A stretch of DNA of 63,883 nt, from assembly GCA_009711765.1 (NCBI GenBank), contig VEND01000012.1:1-63883 (forward strand), given 5' to 3'. Under the pieces are notes generated by a model that was given only the letters and a program-made list of their open reading frames with translations, was not told the DNA's origin and made no database searches. The translations under genes were made by a program, and so were the position numbers. Below are positions 53,465 to 63,028 of the stretch, one piece after another. Numbering within the stretch: the stretch's first letter is position 1; every line of letters begins with the position of its first letter. The DNA comes from Bacillota bacterium. Lineage in GTDB: Bacteria; Bacillota; Clostridia; Tissierellales; MES13.

Positions 53465-55153
53465 ATGAACAAAAAAATAATTATAATAATAATAGTTTTT
53501 GCTATATTAAATTTTAATAAGGTGAAACTAAGCTTATTAAAATATGAAGATACTAGTAAAGAAATTACAAACGATTTATTTCTTTCTGATAATTTAATAG
53601 ATAAAATTAATAAACATAAAAGTCTACGTGACTTTAAAATTGTATCCTCAAAACCTGTAAAACCTATTGAGTTACCTGATAAGAATCCTGACAATTTAAA
53701 CTTATCAGTTTCAAAAAAAGGTGAAGTAATCGGTAACTATTTATCTCCTTTAGAGATTTTTCCTAAAATATATACTAAAATTGATGGTATTTTGACCTTT
53801 AGGGGAGATAATTTGAGAAACTCTATTAACTTAAGTGTAAGTAATATTAAAGATAAGAAATTAAATATTAGATGGTCTAACAAAACTTCAAATAGTACTT
53901 GGGGAGGGGGTTCTGGTTGGACTGGCCAAGCTTGTGTTATTAAATGGCCTGATGAGATAAAAAAATTAATGAATATCAAAGGTATATTTAAAAATGAAAC
54001 TACTTTTACTGAAGTAATTTATGGTTCTTTAGATGGAAAGATATACTTTTATGATTTAGAAACTGGTGAAAAATCTAGACCTTCTATCGATATTAAAAAC
54101 CCTATAAAAGGCAGTGTTGCTTTAGACCCTAGAGGTTATCCTTTACTTTATGTTGGTCAGGGTATACCTGAAAAAGGAAAGTTTGGTTATAGAATTTTTA
54201 ACTTAATCAACCAGAAACTTTTATATTTTATTAACGGTAGAGACCCTTTAGCTTATAGGGGGTGGGGGGCATTTGATGGCTCACCCTTAATTAATAGAAA
54301 AACTGATAGTATGTTAATAGGTGGAGAAAATGGGATTTTTTATAATGTAAAATTAAACACAGACTTTAAACCCTTAGATAAAACCATTTCTATAAAACCA
54401 GAAATTTTAAAGCTTAGATATAAAATTGATAATAATAACTACCAGGGTATAGAAAATTCCATAGCAACTTATAAAAATTTATGTTATTTTGCAGATAATG
54501 GTGGTGCCATAATATGTTTAGATTTAATTACCATGAAACCTAAATGGGTATGGTATGGTAAAACAGCTGATGATACAAATGCTAGTATAACATTAGAAGT
54601 AATAAATGACACACCTTATCTATATACAGGGACCGAACAAGATAAGCAAGGTAAAAATGGTTTTACATATATACGCAAAATTAATGGTTTAAATGGTAAT
54701 ATCTTATGGGAGAGAAAATTTAAATGTTTAAATAGGGTTGTTAAAGATAAAATTACAAATAAAATAAAATCAAGTAATGGTGGTTTATATGCAACAAATA
54801 TAATTGGTTCTAAAGATATTTCTAACCTAGTAATATTTACTTTAGCAGGATATAACCATCCTTATAAGGGTATTATGCTTGCTATAGACAAATCTAGTGG
54901 TAAAACTAAATGGAAATGGGAAATGCCCTATTATTCCTGGTCATCTCCTATTGCATTCTATGATACTAAGGATAAAAGTTATATCATACAATGTGATTTT
55001 CATGGTAATGTAACTTTATTAGAAGGAATGAGTGGCAAAGTTCTAGATAAAATAAACCTCGGCAATAATATTGAATCTAGTCCTATAATTTATGAAGATA
55101 AAATAATAGTTGGAGTTCGTGGAAATCGTATTTATTGTTTAGATATAAAATAA
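53465..55153 (+). CDS. Exported PQQ-like beta-propeller protein
   Basis: The 562-residue protein has an N-terminal membrane anchor or signal (KIIIIIIVFAILNF) and then, from about residue 100, repeated four-strand blades with tryptophan docking motifs: GILTFRGDNLRN, TEVIYGSLDGKIYFYDLETG, CYFADNGGAIICLDLITMKP, GLNGNILWERKF and KSSGKTKWKWEMPYYSWSSP. This is a PQQ-type (YVTN/WD-like) propeller, probably without PQQ. In Firmicutes such exported propellers bind cell-wall or surface partners; the function is not known. It begins ATG with GGGAGGAATCTAA and stands alone, divergent from the YhaO gene. Confidence 0.82.
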   Translation: MNKKIIIIIIVFAILNFNKVKLSLLKYEDTSKEITNDLFLSDNLIDKINKHKSLRDFKIVSSKPVKPIELPDKNPDNLNLSVSKKGEVIGNYLSPLEIFPKIYTKIDGILTFRGDNLRNSINLSVSNIKDKKLNIRWSNKTSNSTWGGGSGWTGQACVIKWPDEIKKLMNIKGIFKNETTFTEVIYGSLDGKIYFYDLETGEKSRPSIDIKNPIKGSVALDPRGYPLLYVGQGIPEKGKFGYRIFNLINQKLLYFINGRDPLAYRGWGAFDGSPLINRKTDSMLIGGENGIFYNVKLNTDFKPLDKTISIKPEILKLRYKIDNNNYQGIENSIATYKNLCYFADNGGAIICLDLITMKPKWVWYGKTADDTNASITLEVINDTPYLYTGTEQDKQGKNGFTYIRKINGLNGNILWERKFKCLNRVVKDKITNKIKSSNGGLYATNIIGSKDISNLVIFTLAGYNHPYKGIMLAIDKSSGKTKWKWEMPYYSWSSPIAFYDTKDKSYIIQCDFHGNVTLLEGMSGKVLDKINLGNNIESSPIIYEDKIIVGVRGNRIYCLDIK

Positions 55154-55178
55154 ACTGCCCTCCTTTTAGAGGCCAGTT
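55153..55178. terminator. Hairpin between the propeller gene and degV-like gene
   Basis: AACTGCCCTC and GAGGCCAGTT form a 10-bp stem with one mismatch, shared by two convergent genes. T tracts on both sides are short, so strength is uncertain. Confidence 0.6.
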
Positions 55179-55206
55179 CATTTAGAGGGGTTCTATATTA
55201 ATATAT

Positions 55207-56034
55207 TTACACACTATAGCACAAACCAAGGGAATTAGGGCCTAAATGTGCACCTATTACTGGTCCTAATTCATCAATAGTAATTTCTACATCTTTAAAT
55301 TTCTTTTCTAATTTTCTTTTTATTTTTTTTGCAAAATCATAATTAAGAATATAGCATATACTTATCCTTTTAACATCCTCTGGGATAATATCTATCATAT
55401 AATTAAGTGCTTTATTTTTTCCTCTTAACTTCTTTACAGGAACTAACTCACCGTCAATCAAACCTATGACAGGCCTTATTTTAAGTAAAGACCCTAATAA
55501 AGCTTGAGATGCACTCAACCTTCCTCCTTTATATAGGTAATCAAGCTTATGAACTGTTAAATATATTGACATTTTATTTTTTTCTTCATTTATATTATCT
55601 ACTATTTCCTGTCTTGTGAAATCTTTTTTGTTCATGTTTACTGCAATATTTACTAATGTTTTTAAATTTGATGCTGATGTTTTAGAATCTATAATTGATA
55701 TCTTTTTTTCATTAACCATAGTTGATGCCAGTTTAGCACTATTGTAAGTACCACTTAATTTAGATGATATCAAAATAACTATAATTTCTTTATCATTTTT
55801 TATTGCTCTTTCAAACACTTTTCTAAAAGCTCCAACAGAAGGTTGTGAAGTTTTAGGAAAAGACTCCGATGTCTTTAGTTTATTATAAAAATCATTGAAT
55901 TCTCCTGGATATCCTTCTGGCTTAGTTTCTCCATTAAATTCAACAGACAGAGGCACTATATCAATTCCATTTTCTCTAGCATATTCTTTAGATATATAAG
56001 CTGTACTATCAGTCACTACTTGAATATCTCTCAT
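55207..56034 (-). CDS. DegV family fatty-acid-binding protein
   Basis: The 275-residue protein has the DegV pattern: VTDSTAYISKEYARENGIDI at the start, PKTSQPSVGAFRKVFE near residue 58, LISSKLSGTYNSAKLAS near 86, and the conserved GGRLSASQALLGSLLKIRPV near 165. DegV (FakB) proteins bind a fatty acid and present it to FakA for phosphorylation, feeding exogenous fatty acids into lipids. No FakA kinase is adjacent. The start is ATG with AGGAGGTATTATA. Confidence 0.93.
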   Translation of the reverse strand: MRDIQVVTDSTAYISKEYARENGIDIVPLSVEFNGETKPEGYPGEFNDFYNKLKTSESFPKTSQPSVGAFRKVFERAIKNDKEIIVILISSKLSGTYNSAKLASTMVNEKKISIIDSKTSASNLKTLVNIAVNMNKKDFTRQEIVDNINEEKNKMSIYLTVHKLDYLYKGGRLSASQALLGSLLKIRPVIGLIDGELVPVKKLRGKNKALNYMIDIIPEDVKRISICYILNYDFAKKIKRKLEKKFKDVEITIDELGPVIGAHLGPNSLGLCYSV

Positions 56035-56196
56035 TATAATACCTCCTTTATTATTAGTATATGTTAATAGTACCAGATACTAATAGTAGTTGCAAGTTTT
56101 TTAGTCAATTATTTTAAAGGGATTATTATTCTTTTGTTGAATTAAAAAATCAAAGGACTAATTAATTATAGTATATTACTAAAAGGGGCGAATAAA

Positions 56197-56709
56197 TTGA
56201 ATTTAAGAAATATTGATAGGTATTTCATTTTAGTTGCAATTTTAATATTTTTGATACTTATATCCTCTGTTTTTTTCAATTCAATAAAAACAAAAGAAAC
56301 CCATAAAGATATCTCTAGTTACTTAAAAGAAACTGAATATATAATTAAAGATATAAATAATTTGAATAATATATTCAAAAAATCTCAACAATACGAAGTA
56401 ACTTATTTGATGGAAATTAAAAATAAATTAGAAAAGGATTTAATCAATGTATATAAAATTAATCCTCCTGATATATTAAAACAATATCATTTAATGATAA
56501 TTAAAAAATTAAACTTAGCCTATGAAATTTCACTATATAGTATCAATAATAAAGAAAAGAAAAAATCCTCACAGATAAAAATATTAATTTCCAAATTAAA
56601 CTTATATGAAGAAATAAGAAAAGCAGAATTAATCAACTCTTTCAAAAAAATAAATATGGAGTATAGTTTTTCTCCCAATGGAGATATAATTTATCGATGG
56701 TCAAAATAA
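56197..56709 (+). CDS. Membrane-anchored helical protein, unknown
   Basis: The 170-residue protein has one membrane helix at residues 9-27 (YFILVAILIFLILISSVFF) followed by about 140 residues that are rich in Lys, Glu, Asn and Leu and appear wholly helical, possibly as a coiled coil or four-helix bundle. It ends with a short FSPNGDIIYRW tail. I do not recognise a family. The start is TTG with AAAAGGGGCG before it. It is a single gene with a strong terminator, so it is a real transcription unit and not an accidental frame. Confidence 0.65.
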   Translation: MNLRNIDRYFILVAILIFLILISSVFFNSIKTKETHKDISSYLKETEYIIKDINNLNNIFKKSQQYEVTYLMEIKNKLEKDLINVYKINPPDILKQYHLMIIKKLNLAYEISLYSINNKEKKKSSQIKILISKLNLYEEIRKAELINSFKKINMEYSFSPNGDIIYRWSK

Positions 56710-56738
56710 AACCGCACAGATCTGTGCGGTTTTATTTT
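56708..56738 (+). terminator. Terminator of the unknown membrane protein gene
   Basis: AAAACCGCACAGA and TCTGTGCGGTTTT form a perfect GC-rich stem, followed by ATTTTG. The stop codon overlaps the first arm. Confidence 0.9.
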
Positions 56739-56800
56739 GAATACCATTATCTTATATAACCTATAATTATTATATTTAAAACAACTACTTCAATAACAAG

Positions 56801-57757
56801 TTATTTTACTTGACTAATAGGATCTTTACCATTTAAAACTTGAACTATATTATTAGCAGCAATTTTAGCCATTTTATCTCTAGTCTCAGTGGAAGCACTA
56901 CCTATATGAGGCAATAAAACCACGTTATCCATATCTAACAATTTGTTATGTACTACCGGTTCATTTTCAAAAACATCAAGACCTGCTCCCCATATTTTTT
57001 CGTTCTCTAAAGCTTTAACTAAAGCTTCTTCATCAATAACAGCTCCTCTTGATGTATTTATTAATATAGCTGTTTTCTTCATATTATCTAATTCATTTTT
57101 CCCAATTAAATGGTACGTCTCATCAGTTAATGGTACATGCAAAGAAATAAAATCACTTTTATTTAATAATGTATCCATATCAACCCATTTTGCATTATAT
57201 TCTTTTTCAAATTCCATATCTCTACTTCTATTATGATATAATATTTCCATATCATAACCAATACTTTTCTTTGCAAATGCCTTACCTATTCTTCCTGCAC
57301 CAATAATACCCAATGTTTTATTATTAATATCTTGACCTAACAATAGTTTTGGAGAGAATTGTTTCCATTTACCTTTCCTTACGTAATTGTTTCCTTCAAC
57401 TACCCTTCTTGAAACAGCAAATAATAAGGCCCATGCTAATTCTGCAGTTGTATCAGATAAAACTTCTGGGGTATTTGTTACTATTATTTTTCTTTTCTCC
57501 GCAAATTCAATATCTATGTTATTATATCCAACAGCATAGTTAGCAAATATCTTTACAGTATCCGCTTTTTCTAATACTTCTTTATCTATTTGATCAGTAA
57601 GCTGAGTTAATACTGCATCTTTCCCTTTAATTTTGCTAATTAACTCATCTTTAGTTAACGGTCTATTCTTTTTATTTACTTCAACTTCAAAATACTTACT
57701 TAAAATATCTAATCCTATCTTGGGTATTTCCCGTGTGACATATACTTTATTACTCAA
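56801..57757 (-). CDS. D-isomer 2-hydroxyacid dehydrogenase (glyoxylate/hydroxypyruvate reductase-like)
   Basis: The 318-residue protein has the family Rossmann motif LGIIGAGRIGKAFAKKSIG (near residue 146) and the catalytic Arg in INTSRGAVIDEEAL, Glu in GLDVFENEP and His in LLPHIGSAS. The N-terminal part reads VYVTREIPKIGLDILSKY, close to archaeal glyoxylate reductase GyaR. It reduces glyoxylate or hydroxypyruvate to glycolate or D-glycerate with NAD(P)H. The start is TTG after GGGAGGCTATAAAA. A single gene. Confidence 0.94.
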   Translation of the reverse strand: MSNKVYVTREIPKIGLDILSKYFEVEVNKKNRPLTKDELISKIKGKDAVLTQLTDQIDKEVLEKADTVKIFANYAVGYNNIDIEFAEKRKIIVTNTPEVLSDTTAELAWALLFAVSRRVVEGNNYVRKGKWKQFSPKLLLGQDINNKTLGIIGAGRIGKAFAKKSIGYDMEILYHNRSRDMEFEKEYNAKWVDMDTLLNKSDFISLHVPLTDETYHLIGKNELDNMKKTAILINTSRGAVIDEEALVKALENEKIWGAGLDVFENEPVVHNKLLDMDNVVLLPHIGSASTETRDKMAKIAANNIVQVLNGKDPISQVK

Positions 57758-57986
57758 TTTTATAGCCTCCCATTTTTAAATTATTTTGATACTTATAAAC
57801 TTATCTTTCTTAATAGATCCCCTAATTTTATAGTCTATAAACATAATATGTTACATTTTTTAAAAATTAATCTCCTCCTATTATAAATTCTTTAAAATAA
57901 TTATAAAATCCTTTTTAATTTACCATTTTTTCAAAGTAGCATATTTGTTATAATTTAAATAGAGATAAATACCAAAGGAGGATTAA

Positions 57987-58636
57987 ATGAATACTATTAA
58001 AGCTTGTATATTTGATTTAGACGGTGTTATTGTTGATACTGCAAAATATCACTATAAATCTTGGAAAAAGCTTGCACGCACCCTTGGGTTTGATTTTCCA
58101 AAAGAAGATAATGAACGTCTTAAAGGCGTTAGCAGGATGGAATCCTTGGAAATTTTATTGAAAATTGGTAAAATAACAAAATCATCTAAAGAAAAAAAAG
58201 CCCTTGCAGATAAAAAAATGATTGGTATCGTAAGTATATATCTCAAATGGATGAATCAGAAATTCTTCCAGGAGCTAAAGAGTTTATAAAAATATTAAAA
58301 AGACATAACATTAAGGTTGCATTGGGTTCTTCAAGTAAAAATGCAATGACAATACTAAAACAAATTAAAATGGTAGATAAATTTGATGCTATTATAGATG
58401 GTACACAAATAAAAAAAGCTGAACCATCTCCAGATATATTCTTATTAGCAGCTGAAAAATTAAACATAAACCCAAAACAATGTGTAGTTTTCGAAGATGC
58501 AAAGTCTGGAATCAAAGCAGCTAAAAATGCAAATATGTTTGCTGTTGGTGTCGGTTCTAATGATACCTTAAAAAATGCAGATATGACAATTCCAAATTTA
58601 ATGAAAATAAGTGTTGAAAAATTAAGAAATCTATAA
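57987..58636 (+). pseudogene. pgmB: Beta-phosphoglucomutase, single frameshift
   Basis: The first 77 residues are the start of a HAD-superfamily beta-phosphoglucomutase: nucleophile Asp10 and acid/base Asp12 in FDLDGVIVDT, and the cap loop LKGVSRMESLE. In a run of seven A (58212-58218) the frame is lost. One extra A would restore DKKNDWYRKYISQMDESEIL, then PGAKEFIKILK, ALGSSSKNA, KKAEPSPDIFL and FEDAKSGIKAA, that is, the full enzyme of about 216 residues. The enzyme converts beta-glucose-1-phosphate, a product of maltose or trehalose phosphorylases, to glucose-6-phosphate. The lesion has the same bases, GATAAAAAAA, as the break in the GH1 gene at 9386-9392. Confidence 0.88.
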
Positions 58637-58740
58637 CGAATTTAGACCTTTCAAAAACTAATGATAAATATTATTTTTATATTTAGTTATACTAAAGATA
58701 GAATAACTAATTTATCATTAATTTAAGGAGGTTTTTACTG

Positions 58741-59085
58741 TTGGATAGTCAAAAGAATAAACATCATTTTAACTTACTTAAAACTGTTGAAGGAACTGGT
58801 TGGGTTTTATGTGATGCATTAAACACTATGGTAAGAAATAAAGTTGAACCCTCATACTCTAATACTGAAGATGCTTCTCAATTATTAGCTAATAATTTCA
58901 CAGAAATTTTTGAAGTTATTTCAGAATGTGAAGAAAATGAAGTTATTGACCACTTAGCTGACAAAATTATTGAGTATGCTGGAGATGATATACACGATTT
59001 TCTATATTATATGGAAAACAATATGGGAGATAATCCTTTATATAAGCGTATATGTGAAGTTATTAATAATCCAACTCTACAATAA
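58741..59085 (+). CDS. Conserved small protein of unknown function
   Basis: The 114-residue protein starts with TTG after AAGGAGG and reads LDSQKNKHHFNLLKTVEGTG, WVLCDALNTMV, then an acidic helical region (DASQLLANNFTEIFEVISEC). No membrane helix, signal or metal motif is obvious. I do not recognise it. It is acidic and probably all-helical. It has a strong ribosome binding site and is directly followed by a perfect terminator, so I consider it a genuine gene. Confidence 0.65.
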   Translation: MDSQKNKHHFNLLKTVEGTGWVLCDALNTMVRNKVEPSYSNTEDASQLLANNFTEIFEVISECEENEVIDHLADKIIEYAGDDIHDFLYYMENNMGDNPLYKRICEVINNPTLQ

Positions 59086-59093
59086 ATACTTCT

Positions 59094-59125
59094 ACTCCAG
59101 AGTTTTATACTCTGGAGTTTTAAAA
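59094..59125 (+). terminator. Terminator of the small unknown gene
   Basis: ACTCCAGAGT and ACTCTGGAGT form a perfect 10-bp stem with a TTTAT loop region, followed by TTTT on the plus strand. Confidence 0.88.
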
Positions 59126-59222
59126 TGCTAATTAGTCTGAAAATTATGATTATATTTAATACTGTTTACATACAATTTAATTAGTGTAAAATAGTTATGA
59201 GTAATAAAAAAAGGAGGATATT

Positions 59223-60083
59223 ATGGAAGATAGAACTAAAGGAATTGTACTTATACTATTTTCAGCTTTTTTCTTTGCATTAATGGCTGCAACTGTAAAA
59301 TCTTTAGCTAGAATTCCAGTTGCTGAAAAAATATTTTTTAGAAATATTTTTGGTCTTTTTATTGCTACTTACATGATAGTAAAAAACAAAAAGCCTATAT
59401 TAGGAAATAATAAAAAATTTCTTTTATTAAGAGGTATCTTTGGAATGCTAGGTATGTCAGCATATTTTTATGCTTTAGGGAATATGCCTTTAGCAGATAC
59501 CGTAATACTAAATAAAATGTCACCATTCTTTGTTATGGTTTTCTCTGCTATTTTCTTGAAAGAAAAAATAAAAAAATATCAATTATTATCATTAATATTA
59601 GCTGTCTTTGGAGCCATATTTGTTATTAAACCACAATTTGATGTAACAATTATACCTTATATTATTGCATTATTATCCGCTATATTTGCTGGTAGTGCTT
59701 ATACCACTATTAGACATTTAAGACATACTGATTCTTCAGAAACTATAGTTTTTTATTTTACTTTCATTTCAACTGTATCAATGATACCATTTTTATTTAA
59801 TGGACAATTTATAATACCAAGTTTAAAAGAACTGTTAGGATTATTAGCTTTAGGTACTGTTGCAACTAGTGCCCAGTTTCTAATGACAAATGCTTATAGG
59901 TTTGCCCCTGCTGGTGAACTGGCTATATATACTTACACAAATATTGTATTCTCTACTATAATTGGTTTATTAATATGGTCAGAAATCCCTGATATTCTTA
60001 GTATAATAGGTGGTTTATCTATAATAACAGCAGGATTTATTAACTACTATAGTAATAAAAAAGGAAAACTTAAAGTTAAGTAA
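59223..60083 (+). CDS. DMT family transporter with two EamA domains
   Basis: The 286-residue protein has ten membrane helices in two EamA repeats (about residues 5-140 and 145-280). Typical features are FALMAATVKSLARIPVAEKIFFR in the first, LRGIFGMLGMSAYFYALGNM, and NAYRFAPAGELAIYTYTNIVF in the second. It is an exporter or importer of small metabolites of unknown identity, possibly an amino acid or sialic acid-like compound. It starts with ATG after AAAAAAGGAGGATATT and is a single gene ending in a shared terminator. Confidence 0.92.
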   Translation: MEDRTKGIVLILFSAFFFALMAATVKSLARIPVAEKIFFRNIFGLFIATYMIVKNKKPILGNNKKFLLLRGIFGMLGMSAYFYALGNMPLADTVILNKMSPFFVMVFSAIFLKEKIKKYQLLSLILAVFGAIFVIKPQFDVTIIPYIIALLSAIFAGSAYTTIRHLRHTDSSETIVFYFTFISTVSMIPFLFNGQFIIPSLKELLGLLALGTVATSAQFLMTNAYRFAPAGELAIYTYTNIVFSTIIGLLIWSEIPDILSIIGGLSIITAGFINYYSNKKGKLKVK

Positions 60084-60101
60084 ATAATATTTATTAAAAA
60101 T

Positions 60102-60133
60102 AAAACCTAAAGAGATTTTTCTCTTTAGGTTTT
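60102..60133. terminator. Bidirectional terminator between EamA and NSS genes
   Basis: AAAACCTAAAGAGA and TCTCTTTAGGTTTT form a perfect 14-bp stem. It is followed by TTTATTTTTA on the minus strand and AAATATTTTTT on the plus strand, and lies between convergent genes. Confidence 0.85.
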
Positions 60134-60142
60134 AAATATTTT

Positions 60143-61495
60143 TTAACCTAATATTCCATTTAAAAATACAATTGCTATTGCAATTGGAGCAACTACTTTA
60201 GTTAATATTAAAAATACAGGTATATATCCTGCCTTATATTTTCCTCCACTAGTAACTTCGTCACGTACATTATTTCTACCTAATCTCCATCCTACAAATA
60301 CAGAAATAATCAATCCTCCTAAAGGTAATAAAATATTTGCTGAAATATAATCAAGAGTATCAAAGAAGTTAAGTCCAAATATTTGTAAATCCGACATTAT
60401 CCCCATAGATAATGAAGCTGGAATTCCTACTATGGTAATTGCTACAGTTGCAAGTATTGTAGCTTTTTTTCTGTCAAAATCTAATTCTTCTGAGAAATAT
60501 GCAACAACAACTTCTAAAATCGATATTGAAGATGTTAATGCAGCAACTGATAATAATGAAAAGAATAGGATTCCAAAGAAATATCCCCCTGGCATTTGCT
60601 GAAATACATTTGGTAATGTTATAAACACTAAGCCAGGTCCTGCTGAAGGCTCTACACCAAATGCGAATACAGCAGGAAAAATTGCTACACCGGCAAGTAA
60701 AGCTATAGCTGTATCAGCGATAGTAACCTGTAATGCTGTTATGCCTAAATTCTCTTTTTTATTAATATAAGATGCATAGGTTATCATAGTACCCATACCA
60801 AGACTTAAAGAAAAGAATGCATGCCCTAATGCAGATAAGACTGCTTCTACTGATAACTTTGAAAAATCTGGCTTAAATAAAAAATTTAAGCCCTTAGAAG
60901 CTCCTGGTAGAGTTATTGCACGAATATCTAAAATAAGTAAGATTACCAATAATATTGGCATTAAAATTTTTGCATACTTTTCAATTCCATCTTTTATACC
61001 TGCTACTACTATAAAACCTGTTAAAATCATAAATAATATTTGCCAAGCAATAGGTGTCCAAGTAGATGATACTAATCCTCCAAAAACACCTCCTATTTCA
61101 TCTGGGGAGAGTCCTGCAAAGGTATTAGTTAATGATTTAATTACATAATCTAAAGTCCAACCTGCAACGACTCCATAAAAAGAGAGAATCATAAATGCGG
61201 ATGCTATTCCCATTGTTCCTGATAAATACCATTTAGAATCCCCTGCTAGAGCTTTAAAAGAGCCTATTGCATTTTTCTGACCTCTCCTACCTATAATAAA
61301 TTCAGCTAACATTACAGGTAAACCTATTAAGGCTATACAAATTAAATATACAACTAAAAAGGCTCCTCCACCAAAAACTCCAGTTATATATGGGAACTTC
61401 CATATATTACCTAAGCCTATAGCAGAACCTGCAGCTGCTGCGATAATACCTAACTTTGTACCAAAACTATCTCTTGGTTGTTGATTATTAGCCAT
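60143..61495 (-). CDS. Sodium-dependent transporter (NSS/SNF family)
   Basis: The 450-residue protein has eleven or twelve membrane helices and the NSS hallmark helix 1, GSAIGLGNIWKFPYITG, followed by GAFLVVYLICIALIGLPVML. Later motifs are LGHAFFSLSLGMGTMITYAS (Na+ site) and LLSVAALTSSISILEVVVAY. Bacterial NSS proteins of this length import amino acids such as leucine, alanine, tyrosine or tryptophan with Na+. The substrate cannot be read from the sequence. It is transcribed alone with AAAGGAGT before the ATG. Confidence 0.94.
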   Translation of the reverse strand: MANNQQPRDSFGTKLGIIAAAAGSAIGLGNIWKFPYITGVFGGGAFLVVYLICIALIGLPVMLAEFIIGRRGQKNAIGSFKALAGDSKWYLSGTMGIASAFMILSFYGVVAGWTLDYVIKSLTNTFAGLSPDEIGGVFGGLVSSTWTPIAWQILFMILTGFIVVAGIKDGIEKYAKILMPILLVILLILDIRAITLPGASKGLNFLFKPDFSKLSVEAVLSALGHAFFSLSLGMGTMITYASYINKKENLGITALQVTIADTAIALLAGVAIFPAVFAFGVEPSAGPGLVFITLPNVFQQMPGGYFFGILFFSLLSVAALTSSISILEVVVAYFSEELDFDRKKATILATVAITIVGIPASLSMGIMSDLQIFGLNFFDTLDYISANILLPLGGLIISVFVGWRLGRNNVRDEVTSGGKYKAGYIPVFLILTKVVAPIAIAIVFLNGILG

Positions 61496-61582
61496 AATAA
61501 ACTCCTTTCTTTAATTTTTAAATAGATATATCTCACATTTATTATGACTAAATAAATTAATTATTATTCAATATAAACAAAG

Positions 61583-61609
61583 AAAAAGGTGATTAAAAAT
61601 CACCTTTTT
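61583..61609 (-). terminator. Terminator of the radical SAM gene
   Basis: AAAAAGGTGATT and AATCACCTTTTT form a perfect 12-bp stem, followed on the minus strand by CTTTG; it lies three bases beyond the stop codon of the radical SAM gene. Confidence 0.85.
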
Positions 61610-61611
61610 CT

Positions 61612-62946
61612 TTATTCGTTCCATAAACTAGCAGCTGTTTCAGCCCATTTTTTTGAAATGTCTTGACATTTATCAGTTAAATTTTTTACTGACTCTTTAT
61701 CAATTGGTTGTGTAGAGTGTGCTTTAGAATTTTCAACCATTTTTTTAAGCTTTTCTGGATTATCTAATAATGGACATGGTCTTAAAAGATTATTATTAAA
61801 GGGTTGTTCTTTTTTATATTCTTTAAATATTGGAGATTTTAAAGCATCTAATACTGATGTATGATTAATATTCACATTTGAATAATGAATAAACGCACAA
61901 GGTTCAACATCTCCATTAGCATTTATATGAAAATAATTTTTACCCCCTGCAATACAACCATCTACATACTCTCCATCATTCCAAAAATCTAATACAAATA
62001 TAGGTTTCTCATCTCTAATTTCTCTTACCCTCTTATACATATACTTTCTTTGTTTTGGACTTGCTAACAAGTCTAAATTAGCATCCTTACCTATCGGTAT
62101 ATAGGTAAAATACCATCCAAACATACACCCTTTTTCAATTAGAAAATCTATATATTCATCTGACCCTACATTATCTGTATTGTATTTATGATAACAAGTT
62201 GAAAAGCCAAAAATAACTCCTTCTTTCTTTAAAATATCCATTGCTTTTAATACTTTTTTATAAGTACCTTTTCCTCTTCTCATATCTGTTTCATTTTCAA
62301 AACCTTCAACACTAATTGCTAAAGTAAAATTACCTGCTTTCGATAATTCTTTTGCAAATTCTTTATCCACTAAAGTAGCATTAGTAAAAGCAAGGAACAT
62401 ACAATCTTCATGTTTTTTAGCTAATCTAATTAAATCATCTTTTCTTACTAAAGGTTCTCCTCCTGAAAATATATACATATATGTTCCTAATTCCTTACCT
62501 TCTTTAATAATCCTATCCATAGTTTTAAAAGTTAAAGAATTTGTCTTATCATATTCAGCTGCCCAACAACCCTTACAATTTAAATTACAAGCAGTAGTAG
62601 GATCCATTAATATAGCCCAAGGTATGTTACAGTTGTGTTTCTTTTGTAATTTTTCCTTCATTGGTATTCCCATAATAGCAGAGTTAATAAAAAAGTTTGT
62701 AATAAATTTCTTACTAACCTTAGGATCTAGCTCATTAAAATACCTTTGTATAAGCTTATTCCAGTTATTATCAGGATTTTTGCAAATTTTTCTAATTTTT
62801 TTGACACCTCTTTTATGGTCTTCTTTAGTTACTAACTTATCTGCCCAATCTAATATTTTAGAAGTGTTTTTTAATGGTTCTTTTTCAATATACTTAAGTC
62901 CTTCTTTTAAAACTACAGAACTTACTAATTGTTTAGCAGATCTCAT
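61612..62946 (-). CDS. Radical SAM protein with SPASM-like C-terminus
   Basis: The protein of about 444 residues has an N-terminal helical region of 120 residues, then a radical SAM domain with the cluster motif CNLNCKGCW (near residue 140), IFSGGEPLVRKDDL, and AISVEGFENETDMRRG. The C-terminal part, YVDGCIAGGKNYFHINANGD, then VEPCAFIHYSN and RPCPLLDNPEKL, has cysteines that fit an auxiliary SPASM/twitch cluster. Similar clostridial proteins are of unknown substrate; peptide or lipid modification is possible. The start codon ATG at 62946 lies six bases after AAGGGGG. Its promoter overlaps a palindromic operator. Confidence 0.9.
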   Translation of the reverse strand: MRSAKQLVSSVVLKEGLKYIEKEPLKNTSKILDWADKLVTKEDHKRGVKKIRKICKNPDNNWNKLIQRYFNELDPKVSKKFITNFFINSAIMGIPMKEKLQKKHNCNIPWAILMDPTTACNLNCKGCWAAEYDKTNSLTFKTMDRIIKEGKELGTYMYIFSGGEPLVRKDDLIRLAKKHEDCMFLAFTNATLVDKEFAKELSKAGNFTLAISVEGFENETDMRRGKGTYKKVLKAMDILKKEGVIFGFSTCYHKYNTDNVGSDEYIDFLIEKGCMFGWYFTYIPIGKDANLDLLASPKQRKYMYKRVREIRDEKPIFVLDFWNDGEYVDGCIAGGKNYFHINANGDVEPCAFIHYSNVNINHTSVLDALKSPIFKEYKKEQPFNNNLLRPCPLLDNPEKLKKMVENSKAHSTQPIDKESVKNLTDKCQDISKKWAETAASLWNE

Positions 62947-62990
62947 TTCCATTCCCCCTTGCTAAGCTTGTCTTTTTATATAATATTATT

Positions 62991-63016
62991 TTTTATAGAC
63001 AATTATGTCTATAAAA
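62991..63016 (-). promoter_or_regulatory. Palindromic operator over the radical SAM promoter
   Basis: TTTTATAGACA-ATTA-TGTCTATAAAA has perfect 11-base arms. On the minus strand the right arm supplies a -35 box TTGTCT, with TATAAA 16 bases downstream. The core GACA-N4-TGTC also occurs in front of the TetR gene at 63647, so that regulator is the probable ligand. Confidence 0.75.
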
Positions 63017-63028
63017 AATTAAAAAAAT

